A stretch of 64,000 bases of DNA. It comes from Schistocerca nitens (lineage: Eukaryota; Arthropoda; Insecta; Orthoptera; Acrididae). Each line of letters starts with the position of its first letter. Position 1 is the first letter of the stretch. The DNA lies in assembly GCF_023898315.1 (NCBI RefSeq), contig NC_064622.1:74906387-74970386 (forward strand), given 5' to 3'. The notes beneath the pieces are model-generated. The model saw only the letters and a list, made by a program, of their open reading frames with translations, had not been told where the DNA came from and did no database searches. Shown here in pieces: positions 22,206-33,560 of this stretch. The translations under genes were made by a program, and so were the position numbers.

Positions 22206-23774
22206 TAGCTTTATGCCAAAAAGAGTAGCGGAAGAGGTAGTTATTGTGTTATTTTAGATGCTGGAATACCTGTGACTGTGTCCAAACTCTTTGCAAAGCT
22301 GAACCATGAATTTACTTTATTTACTAGCGATTTATCAAGAACATTAACACATTCAATCACACTATGTTAGCGTGGAAGTAGTTGCCAGTGGGTAACTGAT
22401 GAAAACAAATCAAATTTCTTTCAAAAAATTATAATTTTTTCCTAAAAACCCTTTTTTTAGAAACAGATTTAAAATTATAATCAGTAAGCACCCTCTAAAT
22501 ATCAAGTTACGATTTATTCAGAGGCAGAACGAACAAACGTTTGGCAGTATGAGCTTTTGGGCTGAGAACCTTGCCGCTCCCTTTTGACACGGTCGTAGTC
22601 ACGACCGCTCACAACAACCTCTGAAAGACTACGCTGGTGCAAATCTGCAACACACCAGATTACTTTAAACTAAATGTTTGAACAACTCACAAGTACATAA
22701 ACTATGCACCCCGTAGCAGGGATGGAAATGGTACAAAACACTAACATTATAAGATTAACTTGCCACCGAAGGTGCAACTTGATTTTTAAAAAAAAAAACT
22801 CTTACGGTGGAAGGGTGGCAACTTTATATACTAAAATATCAATTTAAATAAAAACCCATGAAATGCAGTCTTACATAAAATATACAAGGTTAGCCAAACA
22901 TGCTCTACATTACACATATAGCGCCTCTCAAGGTAATAGGCAAGATAAAAACATATTTCAGGAATTCGGCCGTTACACTTCAAGCAATAAATTCGTTAAC
23001 ACCGAATCCGACAACCATGACAGAGGCAGCTATTAACATATGGCAGATTGACAGGGAGATTAATGAACAACCCGAACCGCAGGTTGCTCTAACCCGCCCC
23101 TGCTCCACAAGGGAAAAACAGACCACCCAAATCATAAATAACCACCTTCCCGCGGGTGGGGAAACGGAGAAGAATGCTGGGACGACCCCAAAACAAAGCG
23201 GCTGGTGACCTCACCAAGAAAACAAGTAAAATTTAGCAAGTAAATGAAACACCATACCTCCAATAACTTAACTTCTAATAAACTGCGATTTCTGGCGAAG
23301 ACCTGACGCAGCACCCCCAACGCTCTGCCGAACCGTCCGCTGCCAGCCGCTTCAACGGACGCAGGAAGGCGCGCTTATCTCCCGTCTCACGGCGTCGCAG
23401 CTCGCACCGGCCAGACCGATGTCGTGGGTTGACTCCTGTTGCTCTCGTGTCGGCCGCGAAGCCACTATCCCTCGCTGTATGGTGCGGCCCACTGGACTCA
23501 CGTGGCGACCTCACATGCGCCGACGCTCAGGGCGGACAAGTCATCTTGTGTCTCAGTGCGCGACCGACCAACCGATCGATCCAACCGCCAATGACCGTTG
23601 CCCGAGCAACTCGAGCAGACTGGCGGTCTAACGCGCAGTCTCAGATGCAGGAACTCAGCCCCGACCGGGCGACCACTAGCTGAGTTCTCTTACTGGCGGA
23701 GTGGCAAGAATATCATTTTGCCGGCTTTAAAGTTTGATCCAAACGACAGACATACTAACACTCCGAACGACAGA
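22206..23774. repeat. unclassified repeat-like stretch, GC-rich at 23290-23690
   Basis: From about 22500 to 24250 the sequence is homogeneous and non-coding, with an A-rich run (22788-22799), then a CpG-rich part at 23290-23690. SINEs at 23785 and 24279 interrupt it. The composition resembles an LTR or leader region of a retroelement, but I found no primer-binding site, TG...CA ends or coding sequence, so the class is open. Confidence 0.3.
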
Positions 23775-23784
23775 CAGACACTAA

Positions 23785-23980
23785 CTTGGTTCAAATGGCT
23801 CTGAGCACTATGGGACTCAACTGCTGTGGTCATAAGTCCCCTAGAACTTAGAACTACTTAAACCTAGCTAACCTAAGGACATCACACACATCCATGCCCG
23901 AGGCAGGATTCGAACCTGCGACCGTAGCAGTCGCACGGTTCCGGACTGCGCGCCTAGAACCGCGAGACCACCGCGGCCGG
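23785..23980 (-). mobile_element. SINE family 1, minus
   Basis: Full-length copy with a 10-bp target duplication CAGACACTAA at 23775-23784 and 23981-23990. The target lies in a CAGA-rich tract. Confidence 0.92.
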
Positions 23981-24278
23981 CAGACACTAAATACCGCACA
24001 AATGCGAACGAGAGACAGACCAGCAACTGGTGACGAGTGACTGACCCAGACTCACTCCGACTGACCAACTGCCAGTGGCGAGCTTATAGCGCCCCATAAA
24101 TGCACGTGAAGAGGCAACCTTTCCCCTTTTCCACCAGAGGGAGAGCCAAAGCTCCTACTGCCACAGCGGCGCCACCGCCAGAAACGGAGGGCGACTGCTT
24201 CACACCACGCGCTGCAGCGCACTCTTCAAAACAGCAATTTTTTCTACGGCTCAAAAGCCATACTGTTTCATCATCTTT

Positions 24279-24481
24279 GGCTCTTGTTCAAATGGCTATG
24301 AGCACTATGTGACTTAACATCTGAGGTCATCAGTCCCTTAGAACTTAGAACTACTTAAACCTAACTAACCTAAGGACATCACACACATCCATGCCCGAGG
24401 CAGAATTCGAACCTGCGACCGTAGCGGTCCCGAGATTTCCCGACTGTAGCGCCTAGAACCGCTCGGCCACAAGGGCCGGCG
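24279..24481 (-). mobile_element. SINE family 1, minus
   Basis: Full-length copy with substitutions; target duplication CATCATCTTT at 24269-24278 and 24482-24491. A few bases (GGCTCTT) lie between the left repeat and the usual SINE tail. Confidence 0.9.
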
Positions 24482-24491
24482 CATCATCTTT

Positions 24492-25555
24492 ATACCAAAC
24501 TTTGCATTCATATAAACAACACTGAGGGTGACTGACTGTTAATGTGTTATTGGATTTCTGCGAAATGCATGTGGCACGGTATGTGTATGTAGACACACAA
24601 TAAAACAATATGTTCTAAAAAAAACACAAAAGGGCGACTGCGGAGCAAGAGAGGAAGAACAACACACACGAAAACATCACATAAAGTGTGAATTTAAATA
24701 TTTACACTTGGTACTGAGAAAAAATCCACAATTCGCAACGTGTTATCCACGAAAGGAACGTAACTGTTGCAGCGTCTTTTTATTTAAACCATCAGTGACA
24801 CAGCTGAGGACTTTATGAAAACATTGATAAAGATGAATACAATGAAGGGGCTCTGTTTTGCACGTATTTCCAAATTTCAGAGGTAACTTTCGTAGAAAGA
24901 AGTACTATAAATATATGTCTCAAAAATGGAAATGAATGCTACAACTTACAAACTGCGTTTAACGCTGGGCACGTTTGAGTTGATTGCGCGAGGGCATGGG
25001 TGTGCGGTCTGACTGGTAACATTCCAGTCAGATAAAGGCGCACATACGCTGCCTGACTTGTCTACTGTTAAAGTAGTCCACAATGGTTTTTGCAACACAA
25101 GCGGAATCGCCCAACTACAGGAATTTGAGTACGGCAATCCAGAAGAGAAAATACGACTTGAAAAAAAAAATTTGAATGAAACAGCATTTTTGACGCTAGT
25201 ATAGGCAGATTTTTCAACCAATACACATAGTTATACTGCTCAGTGAAAATACCGACAACTTTGAGTGTACACTTCGATTTCACATTGTGTAACTTATGGT
25301 GTTATCAAAGCTGTGAGAGTTCTTTGGTGTAATGGTATTTAAATGTGTGATAACTGTACTTCTCAAATTTTCAAACGTATCATTTTCAAATACAATTTTT
25401 AACATGTTTTTATTAGGTTGCTTGTTGTCTATCTGTCTGTTCAGTACAAATTTTGTAACTGATTTTAAACTAATTTCTTGACTGGAATTTTAAATATAAT
25501 CCAGAACTTGATGACAATGCAATATTTATTCACTTTCTTATCATTCTGTTTGGCA
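24492..25555. other. unassigned, AT-rich
   Basis: ORFs at 24946-25283 (minus) have no recognisable domain. No repeat structure seen. Confidence 0.4.
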
Positions 25556-25985
25556 GGCGTAGGGGTAGGGGTGGAAAAGGTTGATAAAGCCTGACATCTA
25601 GGCTGCTCTGCATTACCAGTGTGTTTTTGCAGGTTGTACAAAATCGGGAATATGTAGGGACTGGCACAGATGAGCAGAAGTGCATGGGGGGGGGGGGGGG
25701 GGGGCGGCAGAGGAAGAGATAGAGACAGTGGGGAGGATGAGATGGATAGACACACAGGGAGGAGGATGTGGACAGAGGTGACAGGTGATGGAAAGAGAGA
25801 GTGGGAGAAGGGGATGGACGGAGTGAGAGAGATAGAGAAGATAGAGAGAGGGCGTTGAGACAGGCAGAGAAAGGGGAAGTGGAGATGGTCAAAGAGAGAG
25901 GGAGAAGACACAGGCAGGAGGGCGGAAAGCGATGAACAAAGAGAGGGGCAAGGAGACAGAGAGAGAGAGAGAGGTCTGTGTGAAA
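25556..25985. repeat. poly-G run and GA-rich low-complexity tract
   Basis: A run of 17 G at 25687-25703 is followed by about 280 bp of imperfect GA/GGA repeats, ending in (GAGA)n near 25958-25972. The long Ser/Pro/Leu-rich ORFs on the minus strand here are products of this composition. Confidence 0.85.
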
Positions 25986-26472
25986 TATATGTGACATACT
26001 CCTATAAGGGCTAAGCTGTGGTTTTGAAGCTAATACTGAAAAAAAGTCTTATAGAAATGTACATAAAAATTAATTTTGGTTGGTTCTTTATTAAGTTTTA
26101 TTGGGAAACAGCAAGTGAACTAATACACTGCTAGTAGGTAGGTACAACACTATTCTATTTCAGACTGAACAGCTAAAAAGACACTGAAATAAAGTTGAAA
26201 TTGAACGTACATCTCTGTTATAATCTCATAAAAATGTTTAAAATACACTGAGAAAATGGACCAAACAGCAGAAACTAATTACTTATATGAAAATAAATTT
26301 TTGATATAACATGTTTTTAAATCGGACAAAATGTATAAACCAATTTTTCCTAACTCGATACTGGTTCCTAACATTTTTCTTCTTTTTTTTTTTTATCTGA
26401 CATATCGCCAGCTGGAAGTATGCGACATTCGTAATGTTTCTGTAATATTACGTCACCCATCTCTTAGATATA

Positions 26473-27240
26473 CAGGGTGTTACAAAAAGGTACGGCCAAA
26501 CTTTCAGGAAACGTTCCTCACACACAAAGAAAGAAAATATGTTATGTGGACATGTGTCCGGAAACGCTTACTTTCCATGTTAGAGCTCATTTTATTGCTT
26601 CTCTTCAAATCACATTAATCATGGAATGGAAACACACAGCAACAGAACGTACCAGCGTGACTTCAAACACTTTGTTATAGGAAATGTTCAAAATGTCCTC
26701 CGTTAGCGAGGATACATGCATCCATCCTCCGTCGCATGGAATCCCTGATGCGCTGATGCAGCCCTGGAGAATGGCGTATTGTATTACAGCCGTCCACAAT
26801 ACGAGCACGAAGAGTCTCTACATTTGGTACCGGGGTTGCGTAGACAAGAGCTTTCAAATGCCCCCATAAATGAAAGTCAAGGGGGTTGAGGTCAGGAGAG
26901 CGTGGAGGCCATGGAATTGGTCCGCCTCTACCAATCCATCGGTCACTGAATCTGTTGTTGAGAAGCGTACGAACACTTCGACTGAAATGTGCAGGAGCTC
27001 CATCGTGCATGAACCACTTGTTGTGTCGTACTTGTAAAGGCACATGTTCTAGCAGCACAGGTAGAGTATCCCGTATGAAATCATGATAACGTGCTCCATT
27101 GAGCGTAGGTGGACGAAACTAAAATGAGTTCTAACATGGAAATTAACCGTTTCCGGACACATGTCCACATAACATCTTTTGTTTATTTGTGTGTGAGGAA
27201 TGTTTCCTGAAAATTTGGCCGTACTTTTTATAACACCCTG
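26473..27240 (-). mobile_element. mariner-like (about DD41D), copy B, internally deleted
   Basis: Same TIRs as copy A: TA then CAGGGTGTTAC at 26473, and the matching right end at 27240, where the flanking TA has become AA. The C-terminal 127 codons survive on the minus strand (27058-26675): WFMHDGAPAHFSRSVRT, then SPDLNPLDFHLWG with the third Asp intact. A deletion joins about 27112 directly to the 5' leader, removing the HTH and the first Asp. Non-autonomous, 768 bp. Confidence 0.9.
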
Positions 27241-27424
27241 AATAAACATTATTCACAGCAGATAGTTTGCACCTACAGATGTGGTTATTCCAAAAAAGCT
27301 TCGTACAGACAAATGCTTAGGCTCTGAACACCATAAAGTCGTTTAACATTTCAGTGAATGTTCGTATCAACACATGATACTAGACTGAAATTACAATAGT
27401 GTCCTCCTGTGTTATATACGGACA

Positions 27425-27475
27425 GTGTGTGTGTTGGGCGGGGGAGGGGGAGGGAGGGGGGAGGGGGGGAGGAAA
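27425..27475. repeat. G-rich low-complexity tract
   Basis: GGGCGGGGGAGGGGGAGGG-type sequence of about 45 bp, with potential for G-quadruplex formation. Confidence 0.7.
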
Positions 27476-27754
27476 TGTATTCCAAGTATGAGGACAACAG
27501 CGCACTCTGCAACCTCAACCGTTTCCTATGGCCAGTCAAGGAAAATGGTATTTTTAAAAAAGCACGGCTTGGAACCAAATTAATTTTACAAGATTTTTCT
27601 TAAAATATTTTAACGTAATTTCTCAAATTAAAACCATATGAAGACGTAATCAACAGTTAGATCTTAAAATAAAACGAATGTATAGTCTTTGCACGCCTGA
27701 TTTAGCATTCAAACCCAAGTTTCTAACATGTATACTTACAAAAACACTTACATG

Positions 27755-28300
27755 TAATATATAGGGTGAGTCACTACCTATTGCCATCAAGAATAACTCA
27801 GAAAGTATGATAGCAGCTGAAAAGTTTGTGGGACAAATGTTGCATGGAACAATGGGGGCCATTTTTTGTTGCTAGGTGGAGTCTCTTCAGAGATACGAAG
27901 GTCAACTTTGTTTTTTTAAATGATAAATGGGATGCTATAGTTTGTTACATATTTTCTGATAGCTGCTATCGAGACGAATCCAATGATGTGCAACAGAAAT
28001 GTCTTTGAAGGTCAACGAAGGTCACAAAGGTGTCATGAACGTCCATTTACAGAAGGTGTTCGAAGTGAAGACCATAGGGATCAATGCAGTGCTGTAATCG
28101 TATTATGATGGATTGAGTGGTATTCCTTATCACATCGGCACTTATCGAAGCACATGCTCTGAAAATTCTCTCTCGTACATATTTACAGTTTAAGATTCGT
28201 TGGTAGACATTCAGCCGAGTTTTTGGATTATCCCAAGTGTCCACCGAAAGCTGTATAGTTTCTGTGGAGCCGAGAGTTACTGATAAATTTACCATGTGCT
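27755..28300 (-). pseudogene. mariner-family relic
   Basis: The minus-strand ORF at 28295-28047 ends with RIFRACASISADVIRNTTQSI, IIRLQHCIDPYGLHFEHLL and a stop. HFEHLL at the end is the usual C-terminus of this mariner-like group. The start TATAGGGTGAGTCACTACC at about 27761 could be a TIR. Only the C-terminal end remains and the partner TIR was not identified. Confidence 0.5.
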
Positions 28301-29520
28301 GGTATGTACTTTCAATGAAAAGTTAAACGTATTTACGACGTTCAAAGTGCCTAACTGTTTCTTTGTCTGTACGAAGTATTCTGTGGATTAAGCACATATG
28401 AAGCTGGAATCTATCTGGCGAAACTGGTATCACTGCTAGTTTTCCTACAGTTGATTTCTGTAATGTCATTTTAGGAACTTAAAATATGCCTTGTCTACCT
28501 AATTGTCGTAGTGAATTTATTTAGGAAATAATATCACCTAGAAAATATTTAATTTCACCTGGCTTCTCGGGCCATTTCCTTCTTACGTTTTGGCAGTGCA
28601 CAAAGATGTTACTGCGTTTCCTATGATTAAACCAGGACAAAATTTTTCTTCATAACGAACTGCTCCATACTTCCCGGGACTGATATATGTATAAATATTG
28701 TTTCGTAGGGTCTAAGTGGGTAATTGCTGTCATCGTATGCGACGAAACTCAGTTCTTTACCAAGACCAGTGTGGGGCACGGAAGATGCAGCCCTGCTTTC
28801 TTGTGAGAAACTTACGCTTTGGTATCGATGTTCCGATTTGAAGGTTTATATTGGAGCTATTATTCACTTTACTTGTTTTAGTAGCATGTTAGAAATCTAC
28901 GTCGGTCGCTCTGATGCTTTGCCCCAGTCCAACTCTATTATACTACGTATTGCAGCAGTTGTTCCCTGAGTGACATCACGCCGCATTCCCTAAATCTGCT
29001 CCAAGAAAACATCATCAATCACACCAGAGATTAACTCCGTTTCAGGACTTCTAATCTGTTCAGGTGGATATCTCCCAGCCTCATGGAAGCCTGCCTGAAT
29101 ATTTTTTCTGCTCATGCTGCGTGCTCTCCATCAATTATTTAATAAGTATTCGAAACTCATCCTTTAATGTTTATGAACATTGACTCTTACTGGCAGTTCT
29201 TTTCAGCATCTGTGTATCACATACAACACGTAGAAGCGAATGTTTAAAAAATCTCCAGATATGTAAGAAACGAAATGAATCGCAGTCTACAAAAACTTAT
29301 TCTGTTCTCTCCAGCAGGTCGTTAAATGAGTTGTACAGATAAAAGTTTCCAACAGCTGATGAAAATCAGCAAGGTCCGTCAACTGTATACAAGTGCGTAC
29401 CAACAATGCAGCACACAGTTTCTAATCTTCTGAATCTGCTGCGTAAAAAATGTCTTTCAAGGACACATTAAATTTTATTTCTGGTCTTACGCTACTATGA
29501 ACATTATTTTAATGGGAACT
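28301..29520. other. unassigned sequence
   Basis: An 81-codon ORF at 28724-28969 has no recognisable motif. No SINE or TIR structure seen. Confidence 0.4.
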
Positions 29521-29522
29521 AC

Positions 29523-29552
29523 AGGCCTATTTCAGCTACAAAGCCATCATCA
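29523..29552 (-). ncRNA. weak hammerhead-like motif
   Basis: Minus-strand order GTGATGA (C3 changed to G), then a short stem GGCT-TTGT-AGCT, then GAAATAGGCC. It has the layout of the other motifs in this window but two core changes, so it is at best a relic. Confidence 0.25.
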
Positions 29553-29794
29553 CGCTGTTTTGGTACATTTGTTGCATTACGTGTGAGTTACTTATGAATG
29601 ATATGATTTTACATACGTTTTCAAGCCCTGACTTGCATGCAAAATCTAGTTTCTGTTGCCGCCTGTTTGTTACTCATTTTACGTTAATGCAACAACAATT
29701 ATCAGTTTTGTAATATGTTCTGACTTTTCCTTTAACAGTGGTCAGAAATAAATCTTAGTCTCTAGTTGACATTTAGTGACAGCTGTTCTGACAG

Positions 29795-29910
29795 GCATGG
29801 ATGTGTGTGATGTCCTTAGGTTAGTTAGGTTTAAGTACTTCTAAGTTCTAGGGGACTGATGACCTCAGCAGTTAAGTCCCATAGTGCTCAGAGACATTTG
29901 AACCATTTTT
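29795..29910 (+). mobile_element. 5'-truncated SINE family 1
   Basis: Starts at GCATGGATGTGTGTGATG, so the whole tRNA-like head is missing, yet it is flanked by an 11-bp target duplication (TGTTCTGACAG at 29784-29794, TGTTGTGACAG at 29911-29921). Truncation therefore happened during reverse transcription and not by later deletion. Confidence 0.88.
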
Positions 29911-29921
29911 TGTTGTGACAG

Positions 29922-30555
29922 GTGATCAGATATTTTGTTATTTCTGTTGATGTCTATTTGTTTACTGATTATATTCTTTCGTTGTTGTTCTGGTAGTAAT
30001 CGGTTGTTTGTTATGTTGTGACTCGTTATTAATAATTGTCGAAAATAAACTTACTTTCAAGTTGAAATTACGTGACAGTAATTATGTCAGGTGAAGAGCG
30101 ATACTGTATGGTTACATCTACTTGTTGACAGTGCTGCTAGCGATGTTACTCGGTTATACTGAATGGATATCTGTAGTTGTGTTATTTAAGTTAAATTTCG
30201 TCTCTCTACTTGTGTTATAGTTATCCGGTATCTTAGTTGATAATGTCAGTAAAATTTTCAGTAAAGTATTTATATCTTAGGTCAATTTGATTTTTTAGGA
30301 TTAAATGTAGATTTTTTTGCGTTCAAATTATATCTCAATTTCCTGCAATATATTCTTTATCCGTGCGTTTGGTGCTATGTGTGAAATATCGTCAGCATTT
30401 TCAGATCGGTCTTTTGTCTGTCGTTCATTTTTTAATGTGGTGGGAAAAATTGGATGGGTTGTTGTCACTTAGACTAACATGTTCTCCATACCTAGCGCCG
30501 AAGTTCCTGCCTGTGTGTCCTATGTGGGATTTTATATGTACCTGTCTTTGAGTGC
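29922..30555. other. unassigned, AT-rich
   Basis: No recognised element. A 62-codon ORF at 30363-30551 has no motif; it ends just before the next transposon. Confidence 0.4.
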
Positions 30556-31139
30556 CGGGTGATCAAAAAGTCAGTATAAATTTGAAAACTTAATAAACCA
30601 CGGAATAATGTAGATAGAGATTTAAAAATTGACACACATGCTTGGAATGACATAGGGTTTTATTAGAACCGAAAAAAAACAAAGTTCACAACATGTCCGA
30701 CAGATGGCGCTAGACAGCAAAACGTCAGTGACTGTTATCCGTACAAAATCCATCGGCATCATGAACTGTCACCTGGCTATTTGGTGAAGCGGAGGGCATT
30801 TGCGGTGTGGGCGTTTTAAAAGATGGCGGAAGATGACGTTTGTTTGAGTAACGTGTTGTGGACACACGAAACTCATTTCACGCTCCGAGGGTCTGTCAAC
30901 GCCCACAACTGCAGAATTTGGGCTACCGAAAATCCTAGAACTGTCGTGGAAACTCCATTGCACGACGAGAAAGTCACGGTATGGGTTGGATTTACCACAT
31001 CTACCGTTATCGGGCCTTTTTTCTTCGAGGAAATGCGTGATTCTGGTTTTGCAACTGCTACCGTGGCGGGTGAGAGGTACACCTATATGTTACAGAATCG
31101 CATCATCCCCAGCCTGGCTGATAAATACCTGCTGGAACG

Positions 31140-31218
31140 CCGGCAGAAGTGGCCGAGCGGTTCTAGGCGCTATAGTCTGGGACCGCGTGACCGCTACGGT
31201 CGCAGGTTCGAATCCTGC
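31140..31218 (+). mobile_element. SINE family 1 tRNA-like head only
   Basis: Has A box GTGGCCGAGCGGTTC and B box GGTTCGAATCC and then stops at CCTGC. It begins directly after CTGGAACG (31132-31139); the same CTGGAACG occurs after the downstream SINE at 31819-31826, so the pair of repeats brackets the whole composite. Confidence 0.85.
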
Positions 31219-31620
31219 AACATAACATCTGAATATAAAGCACCACAAGCACATTTGAATTTGCATTTCCTCATCATACTTTGAAAATCAATTACCCATT
31301 CACGATAAGTTTGTTCTCACCATTTTTTACAACTAAAGAATTGATACCTAGCTGCTATCTCATTCACTTGTTACCTAGCTGCTACCACATTCACTTGTTG
31401 GTAATAATAGTTAGTTAGCGAATCTACAAGCTGATCATATGAAAGTTCTCTCAGAGAGGTGTTAGTAAAAAACTTCTGGGTTAGTCTGAACACTGCACTT
31501 CCTACAATGGACAGGAGATAGGGGACTTTCACAGTACCTGGTATGTTGTGAGCAATTACGTGGGCTTCAAACTGTTGCAGCCACCCAAACTATTCCTCTT
31601 CCTGTTCATGAAACTGGCGA
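31219..31620 (-). pseudogene. LTR-retrotransposon Gag fragment, antisense
   Basis: On the minus strand it reads WLQQFEAHVIAHNIPGTVK, VPYLLSIVGSAVFRLTQKFF, LSYDQLVDSLTNYYYQQV, then YQFF and, near the end, CKFKCACGALYSDVML. The order W...F......, LL..VG......, LSYD.L...L..YY, A.R..F, C.F....L is that of Ty3/gypsy-type Gag. A 24-bp stretch (TAGCAGCTAGGTA...) is duplicated inside. It lies between a SINE head and a full SINE. Confidence 0.65.
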
Positions 31621-31816
31621 AGCCGGCCGCGGTGGCCGAGCGGGTCTAGGTCCTTCAGTCCGGAACCGCGCGACTGCTACGGTCGCGGGTTCGAATCCTG
31701 CCTCGGCCATAGATGTGTGTGATGTCCTTAGGTTAGTCAGGTTTAAGTAGTTCTAAGTTCTAGGGGACTGATGACCTGAGAAATTAAGTCCCATAGTGCT
31801 CAGAGCCATTTGAACC
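31621..31816 (+). mobile_element. SINE family 1, plus
   Basis: Full-length copy starting AGCCGGCCGCGGTGGCCGAG and ending AGCCATTTGAACC. The CTGGAACG repeat follows at 31819-31826. Its upstream side abuts the Gag fragment and has no matching duplication of its own. Confidence 0.9.
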
Positions 31817-32383
31817 TTCTGGAACGTGCGATGTTTATGCGGGATGACGTTCCACACCATATTGCTAGACGCGTGAAAGATCTCTTGCGCGCGTCGTTTC
31901 CTGATGATCGTGTGCTCAGCCGCCACTTTCGTTGTGCTTGGCCTCCCAGGTCCCAAGACTTCAGTCCGTGCGATTATTGGCTTTGGGGTTACCTAAAGTC
32001 GCAAGTGTATCGCGAGCGACCGACATCTCTAGGGATGCTGAAAGGCAACATCCGACGCCAATGCCTCACCATAACTCCGGACATGCTTAACAGTGCTGTG
32101 CGCAACATTATTCCTCGACTACAGTTATTGTTGAGGAATGACGGTGGACATATTGAGCATTTCCTGTGAAGAACATCGTTGCTTTGTCTTACTTTGTTAT
32201 GCTAATTGTTGCTATCCTGATCAGATGAAGGGCCATCTGTCGGACATTTTTGGAACTTTTATATTTTTTTGATTCTGATAAAACCCCATGTCATTACAAG
32301 CATGTGTGTCAATTTGTACCTCTCCATCTACATTATTCCGTGATTTATTGTTATCAAATTTATACTGACTTTTTGATCACCCG

Positions 32384-33135
32384 ATATATCGGTCGGTTCC
32401 AGTTACTTGACTGTATTTACGTTTTTATGTTATATCGTGTTTGGTAAGAGAAATGTGTATTGGTGTTTTTCAGTAGTGCTTTAATTTCGTTTGATGCACT
32501 TCCCAGGTATGTGGTAGGTATGTGCGTAATTTTCTGTTTCACTGGAGTTCAAATAAAAATAAAATTCGTGGCAACTTAACTGGTTGTATTTATTTATTTG
32601 TGTCCTTGAATGCTGGATATGTTATCAGGTTCCAATAAGAATATTGTAGTGTACTAATCGCTGAAATACTGAGGTGTCCTTTGCGCATTATTCCAAGAAA
32701 CTGTTCCGCTATGAGAAACGAAAATACTAGCTGCAGTTGATTATTTCCGAGTCGCAGTCTGATGCGGTAAAGCCCCGAGAGTCTTCTGCCGCTCCTGTGA
32801 GAGCGAACAAGGTACCGACGGACCAGCGGCTGCTCATGGCGTGACACGTCCACCGGCCACTGGACAACGGGGTCCCCAGGGAGTCGACGCCGTGACCGGC
32901 CACCGTGAGGCCCGCGCGCCAGACACTTTGAGGTCTCCGCCGCCGTATTGTCCATTATTAATCTGAGGCATTTGGGTGCAATAGCCCGCGACAGCGCTGC
33001 CCGCCGGCGCCCACAGGGCTCGGCCCTTTGACCAATTACGTCGCGGCCCGGTCCCCTGAGCGGACGGCTGCTGCTGCCCTCGCAGGAGTCTGCCTGCGCC
33101 AAGCTTAATCTCTTGGGCCACTTCCTTCGTGTCTG
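32384..33135. other. unassigned, GC-rich at 32790-33110
   Basis: The 320-bp GC/CpG-rich patch has open frames on the minus strand (170 and 95 codons) without recognisable motifs. Inside it is an AT-rich island CCATTATTAATCTGAGGC. It may be a regulatory island or an old repeat. Confidence 0.35.
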
Positions 33136-33139
33136 GTCA

Positions 33140-33560
33140 GTTTCGGCCAGTGTTGTAGTCTGGCGAGAACTATTCGTCAGAAAGCGGTCATATGTGAAAT
33201 ACTGGTGTCCTACAGGTTCCGTATTGGGTCCATTCCTTTCCTTGATGCACTATTATACTGATACAGCGGAAAACTCTTTTCTAATGATGCAGGCGCCACA
33301 AAGAAGCGCTCTAGAGATTCACCACCGCAAGTACTAAGAAATGTAGGAAAACAAAATGGTAAGCTTTTTGATGAATAGCCTATCAGTTAATTTAGAAAAG
33401 AGATATCTTCCGTAACAGTAATGCACGGCAAAAAGTAAGTTAATAAAAAGAAATGTTCAATATTCCTAGGTGTGCCCATTAACAGAAACTTACAATGGAT
33501 ACCCATACTGCAGAGTTCAGCAACATCGTTCACTTTTTGAATTTAGTAACGATAGGTACA
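33140..33560 (+). pseudogene. non-LTR RT relic
   Basis: Plus-strand reading gives KYWCPTGSVLGPFLSLMHY (compare the RT block B GVPQGSVLGPLLF) and, after frame changes, a block like MFNIPRCAH/FLGVPINRNLQW (the FLGV.ID..L.W box). Short, with frameshifts; CR1/Jockey-like by these two boxes only. Confidence 0.5.

Larger units (their letters stand above)
30823..32169 (+). pseudogene. mariner-like transposase, split and mutated
   Basis: The first part has THETHFTLRGSVNAHNCRIW and VWVGFTTSTVIGPFFFEE. In relatives the first box reads TDEAHF, so the first catalytic Asp is His here. The second part (31810-32169) has FMRDDVPHHIARRVKDLLRA with the second Asp, WPPRSQDFSPCDYWLWG with the third Asp, and ends GHIEHFL. 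Acidic spacing is about 42 by my count. Insertion, N-terminal deletion and the Asp-to-His change make it dead. Confidence 0.82.
30556..32383 (+). mobile_element. mariner-like transposon with composite insertion
   Basis: Perfect or near-perfect 30-bp inverted ends: CGGGTGATCAAAAAGTCAGT at 30556 and its complement ending at 32383. The left flank is not TA; the right flank contains TA. The transposase is plus-strand, in two parts: 30823-31130 and 31817-32169, separated by a SINE/Gag/SINE insert at 31140-31818. The N-terminal HTH region is missing, so the element was already deleted. Confidence 0.88.

Noticed and set aside
25465..25997. Two long Ser/Pro/Leu-rich minus-strand ORFs (148 and 155 codons)
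   Set aside because: They are translations of a GA-rich low-complexity tract and a poly-G run, with several frames open at once.
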